Part shown: piece by piece, positions 1 through 6,500 of the stretch
Position numbering within the stretch: the stretch's first letter is position 1
Layout: every line of letters begins with the position of its first letter
Origin: Pseudomonadota bacterium
GTDB taxonomy: Bacteria; Pseudomonadota; Alphaproteobacteria; Rhizobiales; Xanthobacteraceae
Length of the DNA: 6,874 bases
Direction: 5' to 3'
Assembly (NCBI GenBank): GCA_021823875.1
Contig: JAKAMD010000190.1
Location: forward strand, 1 to 6,874
The notes under the pieces: generated by a model
The model's database searches: none
What the model was told of the DNA's origin: nothing
What the model saw: the letters and a program-made list of their open reading frames with translations, nothing else
Program-made: the position numbers and the translations under genes

Positions 1-246
1 GCGCGAGATCGACACGAGGATCATCATGCCGGTGAGCAGGCCGATGGTGTTGAAATCGATCCCGCGGATGGCCTCATCCTGGTCGAGTACGCCGATGACG
101 ACCATGACGCCGGCGCCGGCCAGCGCGACGATGGCGCGGTTGACCTTCTCCGACATGATGACGCCGTAGGTGATGGCCAGGATGCAGGTCGACACCCACA
201 TCGGATTGAGGCCGAAATAGACGTGAGACGCCACGTGTTCAGGCAT
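1..246 (-). CDS. ArsB/NhaD-family membrane transporter, N-terminal part (cut by window edge)
   Basis: The minus strand reads open from an ATG at 246 to the window edge, giving 82 residues with no stop. The protein starts MPEHVASHVYF. A hydrophobic segment lies at about residues 16-31 and a second at about 39-54. A conserved-looking stretch follows, with IDFNTIGLLTGMM at residues 63-75 and then ILVSISR. That block is typical of the ArsB/NhaD/P-protein/citrate-transporter (ion transporter) superfamily, whose members are inner-membrane ion or anion transporters. The substrate (arsenite, sodium, citrate, sulfate or other) cannot be told from this piece. The start follows a G-rich tract (about 249-264) rather than a clean Shine-Dalgarno, so the exact start is moderately sure. 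The gene diverges from the Rid-family gene across 112 bp. Family assignment is by motif recognition; specific function is unassigned. Confidence 0.75.
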   Translation of the reverse strand, partial: MPEHVASHVYFGLNPMWVSTCILAITYGVIMSEKVNRAIVALAGAGVMVVIGVLDQDEAIRGIDFNTIGLLTGMMILVSISR

Positions 247-296
247 GGCAGGCCCGCCCCCCCAAGAAGCCGGCAAGCTCGTGCAAGGTGGCAGCC

Positions 297-326
297 CTGT
301 CAACGCAAGCGCCCGCGACGTAAAAT
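297..326 (+). promoter_or_regulatory. Candidate promoter for the Rid-family gene
   Basis: A -10-like TAAAAT lies at 321-326 and a -35-like CTGTCA (4 of 6 to TTGACA) at 297-302, with 18 bp between. This would start transcription near 333, about 25 bases before the ATG at 359. The -10 is the only A/T-rich hexamer in a GC-rich gap. On the opposite strand the bases 298-303 read as a perfect TTGACA, but without a good -10 at the right distance. Inferred from sequence only. Confidence 0.35.
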
Positions 327-344
327 CGCACCAAGTGCAAGCTC

Positions 345-353
345 AGGGAGGAG
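345..353 (+). promoter_or_regulatory. Strong ribosome binding site that fixes the Rid-family start
   Basis: AGGGAGGAG lies five bases before the ATG at 359. The reading frame is open further upstream to an ATG at 245, but that one would overlap the divergent transporter start and has no such site. The Shine-Dalgarno match therefore decides for 359. Confidence 0.8.
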
Positions 354-358
354 CCGCC

Positions 359-871
359 ATGCCCGTGAAAATCCGTTTTCTCAATCCGAACACCTTGGCC
401 AAGCCGCCGGGCTATTCCTACATCGTCGACGCCGCCGGTCCGGGCCGCATTGTCTATTTCGCCGGCCAGCTCGGCCTCGATTTCGACAACAAGCTCGTCG
501 GTGCGCCGGGCGATTTCCGCGCGCAGTGTATGCAGGCTTTCGAGAACCTGCGGCTGGCGTTGGAAACGGTGGGCGCAGATTTCAAGGACCTGGTGAAGAT
601 CAACAGCTATCTGGTCGACATCGCGGGCAACATCGCGCATTTCCGCGACATCCGCGACCGGTATCTCAATATGTCGGCGCCGCCGGCGAGCACGACGGTC
701 GGCGTGCCGGCCTTGGCGCGGCCGGGCGCGCTGTTCGAGATCGAAGCGATCGCCGTGCTGCCGCCGCCGCGCGGCGCTTCGAGCGTCACCAGGAACAAGA
801 AGAAGACCGCAGGCAGCGCCAAGAGTGGAAGGGGACAAGGCCGGCGCTCGCGTGCGAACCGGCCTCGGTGA
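359..871 (+). CDS. Rid-family (YjgF/YER057c/UK114) protein lacking the catalytic arginine
   Basis: A 170-residue protein. Rid-family features run from about residue 14 to 134: VYFAGQLGLD (32-41), a helix with FENLRLALETVGA (61-73), then VKINSYLVDI (79-88), and near the end FEIEAIAV (126-133). Classical RidA trimers hydrolyse reactive enamine/imine intermediates made by PLP enzymes, using an Arg that salt-bridges the substrate carboxylate (Arg105 in E. coli, in a PARSxVxV context). Here the matching stretch is PPASTTVGV (108-116), with Ser111 where that Arg should be. The protein thus probably falls among the Rid subfamilies that lack this residue and are not shown to be imine deaminases. The C-terminal tail (about 138-170) is extra to the family fold, rich in Lys, Arg and Gly, and probably disordered. 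The gene lies 101 bp upstream of nhaA on the same strand and could be co-transcribed with it. The fold is sure; the function is unknown. Confidence 0.88.
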   Translation: MPVKIRFLNPNTLAKPPGYSYIVDAAGPGRIVYFAGQLGLDFDNKLVGAPGDFRAQCMQAFENLRLALETVGADFKDLVKINSYLVDIAGNIAHFRDIRDRYLNMSAPPASTTVGVPALARPGALFEIEAIAVLPPPRGASSVTRNKKKTAGSAKSGRGQGRRSRANRPR

Positions 872-877
872 TGGAGC

Positions 878-909
878 GCGGCGGCCGGCGACAAATCGCC
901 CGCCGCTTT
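878..909 (+). terminator. Possible weak terminator hairpin between the Rid-family gene and nhaA
   Basis: The left arm GCGGCG (878-883) plus GGCG (887-890) pairs with CGCC CGCCGC (897-906), with a three-base bulge on the left and a six-base loop. Only three T follow (907-909). The stem is stable but the U-tract is poor, so it may only attenuate or may be chance in GC-rich DNA. Confidence 0.22.
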
Positions 910-972
910 CGCGCCGCCCTGGCGTTATGAAGAGCGGGATGCACGCGGACGCCGCATCCGGGAGATCTCGCA

Positions 973-2172
973 ATGGCCGGTGATTCTCAGGCGAAAGAAC
1001 AAATGGGCGCGGGCGCATCGCGCGACACGTTCGTCAATTTCTTCAATCACGAAGCAGCCGGCGGCGTGGTGCTTGGCCTTGCGACCCTGGCCGCGCTCGC
1101 TTTCAGCAATTCGCCCTGGCGAAATTTCTATACCGATTTCCGGAACATTCCGGGCACGGTCGATATCGGCGGCATGCTGGTGATCACCAAGCCGTTGCTG
1201 CTCTGGGTCAACGAGCTTTGGATGGCGGTATTCTTCTTCCTCGTCGGCTTGGAAGTAAAACGCGAATTCGTCGAGGGGGAACTGTCGTCACGCAGTCAGG
1301 CGATGCTGCCGGCGGCAGCGGCGCTCGGCGGCATGGTCATTCCCGCCGCGATCTATGTTTTCATCAATGCTGGCAATGCCGTGGCCCTGCGTGGCTGGGC
1401 CATTCCGACGGCGACCGATATCGCCTTCGCTCTTGGCATTCTGATGTTGCTCGGCTCGCGCGTGCCGCCGTCGTTGCGGGTCTTTCTGACCGCCGTCGCC
1501 ATCTTCGACGATCTTGGCGCCATCGTGGTGATTGCGGTGTTCTATACCGCCGACCTTTCGCTATCTGTCTTGAGCCTGGCGGCGGTCGGGGTCGCCGTCC
1601 TGTTCATTCTCAACCGCGCCGGTATCCGCCGCGCCGATGTCTATATTGTCGTCGGTCTGGCGATCTGGGTCTGCGTTTTGAAGTCGGGCATCCACGCCAC
1701 GCTCGCCGGCGTGGCCACAGCACTGGCGATTCCCATGGAGGACAAGAACGGTGTTCCGCTGGCCGGTGCGCTCGAGCACGGCTTGCATCCCTGGGTCGCC
1801 TTCGCGGTGCTGCCAATGTTCGCTTTTGCCAATGCCGGCGTTTCGTTGGCCGGTCTCTCGTTGGACAGCCTGCTCAACACGATTCCGCTCGGCATCGCCG
1901 CCGGCCTCGTGGTCGGCAAGGCCGCTGGGATCTTCGGGACCTCATGGCTCATGATTCGCACCGGCCTGGCGGCAACCCCGGCCGGCGCAACATGGCGTCA
2001 ACTGTTCGGCGTGTGCGTCGTGTGCGGCATCGGTTTCACCATGAGCCTGTTTATCGGTTCGCTCGCCTTCGAGGGACTGGATCCCGGCTACGAGACGCAG
2101 CTCAAATTCGGCGTGCTCGCCGGGTCGCTGATTGCCGGTATTCTGGGGACGCTGATCCTGCGGCGCGGCTAG
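973..2172 (+). CDS. nhaA: Na+/H+ antiporter NhaA
   Basis: A 399-residue inner-membrane protein, close to the 388 residues of E. coli NhaA. It exchanges cytoplasmic Na+ (or Li+) for external protons and supports sodium tolerance and pH homeostasis, mainly at alkaline pH. Family landmarks are all present with a constant offset of 16 from E. coli: PTATDIAFALG has Asp149 (E. coli Asp133), AIFDDLGAIVVIA has the ion-binding pair Asp179-Asp180 (Asp163-Asp164), and GLVVGKAAGI has Lys316 (Lys300). LPMFAFANAGVSL (280-292) and GIGFTMSLFIGSLAFE (352-367) are further signatures. Hydrophobic segments are spread over the whole length, as expected for twelve helices. The ATG at 973 is preceded by GGGAG (960-964) at eight bases. 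The gene follows the Rid-family gene and precedes the tartrate dehydratase-like gene, whose start is 78 bp on; neither neighbour has an obvious link to sodium transport. Function is confident from motifs. Confidence 0.97.
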   Translation: MAGDSQAKEQMGAGASRDTFVNFFNHEAAGGVVLGLATLAALAFSNSPWRNFYTDFRNIPGTVDIGGMLVITKPLLLWVNELWMAVFFFLVGLEVKREFVEGELSSRSQAMLPAAAALGGMVIPAAIYVFINAGNAVALRGWAIPTATDIAFALGILMLLGSRVPPSLRVFLTAVAIFDDLGAIVVIAVFYTADLSLSVLSLAAVGVAVLFILNRAGIRRADVYIVVGLAIWVCVLKSGIHATLAGVATALAIPMEDKNGVPLAGALEHGLHPWVAFAVLPMFAFANAGVSLAGLSLDSLLNTIPLGIAAGLVVGKAAGIFGTSWLMIRTGLAATPAGATWRQLFGVCVVCGIGFTMSLFIGSLAFEGLDPGYETQLKFGVLAGSLIAGILGTLILRRG

Positions 2173-2237
2173 TTCCGCCGCTGCAGTCGGCCTTGGCCTG
2201 AACCCGTCTCGGTGATAGACGCGCTCACCCTCGCTTT

Positions 2238-2242
2238 CAGGA
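2238..2242 (+). promoter_or_regulatory. Ribosome binding site choosing the tarD start
   Basis: CAGGA ends eight bases before the ATG at 2251. An in-frame GTG at 2212 would add 13 residues but has no comparable site. The N-terminus from 2251 (MRITAIADI) matches where enolase-superfamily proteins of this type begin. Confidence 0.55.
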
Positions 2243-2250
2243 CCGCCAGC

Positions 2251-3429
2251 ATGCGCATCACCGCCATCGCCGACATCGTCGTTCCGATCTCGTCCTCCAT
2301 CCGCAACGCCTATATCGACTTCTCGCAGATGACGGCGAGCGTGGTCGCCATCTTTACCGACGTGGTGCGCGACGGAAAGCCGGTGGTCGGTTTCGGCTTC
2401 AATTCCAACGGCCGTTATGCGCCGCAAGGCCTATTGCGCGAGCGTTTCATCCCGCGGCTGAAGGCCGCCAAGCCCGAAGACGTCGTCGACGCGCGCGGTC
2501 TGCTCGATCCGGCGAAGTGCTGGGATGCGATGATGAAGAACGAGAAGCCAGGCGGTCATGGCGAGCGCTCGGTCGCGGTCGGCGTGCTCGACATGGCGTT
2601 GTGGGACGCGCTGGCCAAGGCGGAAGGCGTGCCGCTGTGGCGGCTGCTCGCCGATCGCTACAACAATGGCCAGGCTGACAAGACCGCCTGGGTCTATGCC
2701 GCCGGCGGCTACTACTATCCCGACAAGGACATCAGCGCGCTGCAGGACGAGATGAAGCATTATCTCGATCTCGGCTATTCCACGGTGAAGATGAAGATCG
2801 GCGGCGTCCCCCTGGCCGACGACCTCAAGCGCATCGAGGCGGTGCTGAAGGTGATCGGCGGCAAGGGCGAAAACCTCTGCGTCGACGTCAACGGCCGCTA
2901 CGGCCTCGACGAGGCGCTCGCCTGCGGCGATGCGATCGCACCCTATAACCTGCGCTGGTACGAGGAACCGCTCGATCCGCTCGACTATCTGCTGCACGCC
3001 GCGCTGGCGACGCGCTACCGGCCGCCGCTCGCCACCGGCGAGAACCTGTTCTCCATGCAGGACGCGCGCAATCTGATCCGCCACGGCGGTTTGCGCGCCG
3101 ACCGCGACTGGCTGCAATTCGATCCGGCATTGTCCTATGGCTTGGTCGAATATCTGCGCACGCTCGACATGCTACGGATGCACGGCTGGTCGCCGCGCCG
3201 CTGCGTGCCGCATGGCGGGCATCAGTTCGCGCTCAATATCGCGGTGGGGCTGGGGCTCGGCGGCAACGAATCGTATCCGCAGGTGTTCGCGCCGTTCGGC
3301 GGCTTCGCCGACGCCTGCAAGGTGACCGACAGCCGGGTGGCGATGCCCGACGTGCCGGGTATCGGTTTCGAGGCGAAGAACGAGCTGTATAAGGTGATGA
3401 AGCCGCTACTGGAGGCGGCGGCGCAGTAA
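2251..3429 (+). CDS. tarD: D(-)-tartrate dehydratase-like enzyme (enolase superfamily)
   Basis: A 392-residue protein of the mandelate racemase/muconate lactonizing enzyme type. An N-terminal capping domain (about 1-130) is followed by the (beta/alpha)-barrel. Seen in sequence: Lys180-x-Lys182 in VKMKIGG, metal ligands Asp212 (CVDVNGRY), Glu238 (WYEEPLDP) and Glu264 (ATGENLFS), Asp291 in QFD, and His321 in RCVPHGGHQ. Long stretches match my recollection of the B. japonicum D-tartrate dehydratase (TarD), for example IRNAYIDF, NEKPGGHGERSVAVG, YAAGGYYYP, RDWLQFD and GLGGNESYP. That enzyme uses Mg2+ and a Lys/His pair to dehydrate D-tartrate to oxaloacetate. Here the catalytic set is complete, so dehydration of D-tartrate or a close diacid sugar is likely. 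It is cytoplasmic (no signal peptide). No tartrate transporter or regulator adjoins it. It converges on polA. Substrate is inferred from similarity; the superfamily is certain. Confidence 0.85.
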   Translation: MRITAIADIVVPISSSIRNAYIDFSQMTASVVAIFTDVVRDGKPVVGFGFNSNGRYAPQGLLRERFIPRLKAAKPEDVVDARGLLDPAKCWDAMMKNEKPGGHGERSVAVGVLDMALWDALAKAEGVPLWRLLADRYNNGQADKTAWVYAAGGYYYPDKDISALQDEMKHYLDLGYSTVKMKIGGVPLADDLKRIEAVLKVIGGKGENLCVDVNGRYGLDEALACGDAIAPYNLRWYEEPLDPLDYLLHAALATRYRPPLATGENLFSMQDARNLIRHGGLRADRDWLQFDPALSYGLVEYLRTLDMLRMHGWSPRRCVPHGGHQFALNIAVGLGLGGNESYPQVFAPFGGFADACKVTDSRVAMPDVPGIGFEAKNELYKVMKPLLEAAAQ

Positions 3430-3436
3430 TTTCGCT

Positions 3437-3552
3437 GTCATTCCGGGGCGCGGCCGAAGGCCGCGAACCCGGAATCCAGGGGCCACGATCAATGCTTTTG
3501 CATGTTGCTCTGGATTCCGGGTTCGCTCGCTGCGCTCGCGCCCCGGAATGAC
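3437..3552. repeat. Compound inverted repeat (dispersed palindromic element) between tarD and polA
   Basis: The outer arms are 16-bp perfect: GTCATTCCGGGGCGCG (3437-3452) and its complement at 3537-3552. An inner 16-bp perfect pair follows: GCGAACCCGGAATCCA (3463-3478) with its complement at 3511-3526. The left side also contains a small hairpin, GCGGCC-GAA-GGCCGC (3450-3464). The central 32 bases (3479-3510) are mostly unpaired. The element fills nearly all of the 128-bp gap between two convergent genes. Sequences of this type (GTCATTCCGGGG, GGATTCCGGGTTC) recur between genes in Bradyrhizobium-related genomes, as far as I know. No transposase is present, so it would be non-autonomous. It may act as a transcription barrier between the converging genes, but it has no T-tract. 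Confidence 0.85.
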
Positions 3553-3572
3553 GAGGCTCAATGCGCCTCGTC
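3550..3572. repeat. Hairpin straddling the polA stop codon
   Basis: GACGAGGC (3550-3557) and GCCTCGTC (3565-3572) form a perfect 8-bp stem with a 7-base loop. The polA stop (minus-strand TGA at 3558-3560) lies in the loop and the last polA codons lie in one arm. It overlaps the outer arm of the adjoining long inverted repeat by three bases. It could protect or end the polA message; there is no T-tract. Confidence 0.5.
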
Positions 3573-6500
3573 CCAATTGTCGGCGGCGCGGGCGTCGACC
3601 TGCAAGGGCACGTTGAGCGCCACCGCCGGATGCGGCGCACCTTCCATCACTTCCTTGACGACCGCGATGGTGTCGGCGACCTCCGGCTCGGGCACCTCGA
3701 AGATCAGTTCGTCGTGTACCTGGAGCAGCATCTGCGCGTTGAGTTTGGCGGCGGCAAGTTCCGGCTCGATGCGGATCATGGCGCGGCGGATGATGTCGGC
3801 GGCCGAGCCTTGCAGGCGCGCATTGATCGCCGCGCGCTCGTTGAAGGCGCGGATCGAGGGATTGCTGGCCTTGATATCGGGGTAATGGCATTTGCGCCCA
3901 AACAGCGTGAGCACATAGCCGTACTCGCGGCAGAACTCGCGCGTCTCGTCCATATAGGCGCGGATACCGGGGAAGCGCTCGAAATATTTCTTGATGTAGG
4001 CACCGGCTTCCTCGCGCTCGATGCCGAGCTGATTGGCGAGGCCGAAGGCCGAGATGCCGTAGATGATGCCGAAATTGATCGCCTTGGCGCGCCGGCGCAC
4101 TTCGCTCGGCATGTCCTTGACCGGCACGCCAAACATTTCCGACGCCGTCATGGCGTGGATGTCGACGCCGTCCTGGAACGCTTGGCGCAAGGTCGGCACC
4201 TCAGCCACTTCCGCCAAGAGCCGCAATTCAATCTGTGAGTAGTCGGCCGAGACCAGCTTCATGCCGCGCGATGCGACGAAAGCCTTGCGGATCTTGCGGC
4301 CGTCCTCGGTGCGCACGGGAATATTCTGCAAGTTCGGCTCCGACGACGACAGCCGCCCGGTCGAGGTCGAGGCCAGCGCATAAGAGGTGTGCACGCGCTG
4401 GGTCGTCGGATTGACATAAGTCGGCAACGCCTCGGTGTAGGTCGAGCGCAGCTTAGACACCTGCCGCCAGTCGAGGATCTTGCGCGGCAGTTCGTGGCCC
4501 TGCTCGGCGAGGTCCTCGAGCGCGCGCGCGCCGGTCGACCATTGCCCGGTCTTGGTCTTGCTGCCGCCCGGCAGGGCCATCTTGCCGAATAGGATGTCGC
4601 CGATCTGTTTGGGGCTGCCGGGATTGAGCGGCTCGCCGGCGAGCTTTTGGATTTCGGCTTCAAGGCCGGCTGCCTCCTGCGCGAACTCGCCGGACAGGCG
4701 CGACAGGACTTGCCGATCGATGGAGATGCCGCGCCGCTCCATGCGCGCCAGCACCGTCGGCATGGCGCGCTCCAGCGTCTCGTAGACGGTGGTGACATGC
4801 TCGGCGGCCAGCCGCGGCTTGAGCGCGTACCACAGGCGCAAGGTGACGTCGGCGTCCTCGGCGGCGTATTCGGTCGCCTTGTCGATGGGCACGCGATCGA
4901 ACGTGACCCGGTTCTTGCCGGAACCGGCGACGTCCTCGAAATGGATGGTGTCGTGGTTGAGCCAGCGCTTGGCGAGATCGTCCATGCCGTGCCCGCCCTT
5001 GCCGGCGTCGAGCACGTAGGAGATCAGCATGGTGTCATCATATGACGTGAGCTCGATGCCGCGCTGGGCGAACACCAGCCAGTCGTATTTCAGGTTCTGC
5101 CCGATCTTGAGCACCGCCTTGTCTTCCAGGAGCGGCTTGAGCGCGGCCAGCGCCTCCTTCTCCAGGATCTGCCCTTCGCACAGTTTGGCTTCCGGCGCGA
5201 ACAGGTTGGCGCCGCCGGCGCCGTCGCGATGGCCGAGCGGCACGTAGCAGGCCTCGTTCGGCGCCACGGCCAGCGAGAAGCCGCACAGGTCCGCCTGCAT
5301 GGCGTCAAGGCTGGTGGTCTCGGTGTCGACCGCCACCACGCCGCTCTCATGGGCGCGCGCGATCCATTCCTTCAGGCGGGGAAGCGTGCGTACGCATTCG
5401 TATTTGGAACGGTCGATCTTGGCCGCGCGCGCGGCGTCGGTACGCGCGGTGGCGAGCGCGATGGGGGTCAAAGCCCCGGGCGCTTGCTTTATCCCTCCCC
5501 CTGAAAGGGGGAGGGTGGCCGGCGAAGCCGGCCGGGTGGGGGTCGCTTGCGACGTGACCCCACCCGGCGCCTCGCTACGCTCGGCGCCACCCTCCCCTTG
5601 CAGGGGAGGGATTGGAGAGGCCGAGGCAAGCTTCGCATCCGCCTCGATCTGCGCGGCGTCGATGCCGGCCTTCTCGGCGATGCGACGGGTGATCGAGGTG
5701 AATTCCATCGCCTTCAGGAAAGCGATGAGATGCTTGTAGTCCGGCTCGTGCACGGCGAGTTCGTCGGCCGGCACGTCGAGCGGCACATTCTGGTCGAGCG
5801 TGACCAGCCGCTTCGACAGCCGCGCCTTGTCGGCATTCTCGATCAGCGTCTGCCGGCGCTTCTCCTGCTTGATCTCGTGCGCGTGCTTGAGCACCGATTC
5901 CAGGTCGCCGTATTTGCCGATCAGTTCCGCTGCCGTTTTCGGACCAATGCCCGGCACGCCCGGGACGTTGTCGGTCGAGTCGCCGATCAACGCCTGCGCT
6001 TCGATCACCTTCTCCGGCGGCACGCCGAACTTTTCGATCACTTCCTCGCGCCCGATGCGGCGATCCTTCATGGTGTCGTACATGATGACGCCGTTGCCGA
6101 CGAGCTGCATCAGGTCCTTGTCGGAGGACACGATGGTCGTTGTCGCCTTGGCTTCGGTGGCAAGCCGCGCGTAAGTGGCGATCAGGTCGTCGGCCTCGTA
6201 GCCGGCCTGCTCCAGATAGGGGATTTCGAAGGCGCGCACCGCCTCGCGGATGAGCGGAAACTGCGGGCGCAGGTCTTCCGGCGCCTCCGGACGGTGCGCC
6301 TTGTATTCGGGATAGAACTCGGTGCGGAAGGTCTTTTCCGACTTGTCGAACACCACCGCGAGATGGGTCGGCTTCTCCTCCGGCTTCATCTCGGCCAGGA
6401 GCTTCCACAGCATGTTGCAGAAGCCGAGCACCGCATTGACCTGCAATCCGTCCGACTTGCGGGTGAGCGGCGGCAGCGCGTGATAGGCGCGGAAAATGTA

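Noticed and set aside
223..930. Plus-strand 235-codon frame overlapping the Rid-family gene
   Set aside because: Arg-rich out-of-frame translation; the overlapping frame encodes clear Rid motifs with a strong ribosome site.
239..1018. Long minus-strand reading frame (259 codons) opposite the Rid-family gene
   Set aside because: It is the antisense shadow of a well-supported gene in GC-rich DNA. The translation is Arg/Ala-rich without any recognisable domain and it also crosses into nhaA.
2160..2200. Terminator after nhaA
   Set aside because: Only a short GCGGC/GCCGC pair spanning the stop codon and a GGCCTTGGCC palindrome are present; there is no T-tract.
1218..2201. Plus-strand 327-codon frame overlapping nhaA
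   Set aside because: Out-of-frame shadow rich in Arg and Gly; the nhaA frame carries every family motif.
2212..2250. GTG at 2212 as the start of the tartrate dehydratase-like gene
   Set aside because: No ribosome site, and the 13 added residues are not expected in the family; the ATG at 2251 has CAGGA at a good distance.
2431..3117. Minus-strand 228-codon frame opposite the tartrate dehydratase-like gene
   Set aside because: Antisense shadow; no domain recognised, and the sense frame has a full enolase-superfamily active site.
5491..5612. CRISPR array or tandem repeat within polA
   Set aside because: The repeats are inverted and nested, not direct units with regular spacers.
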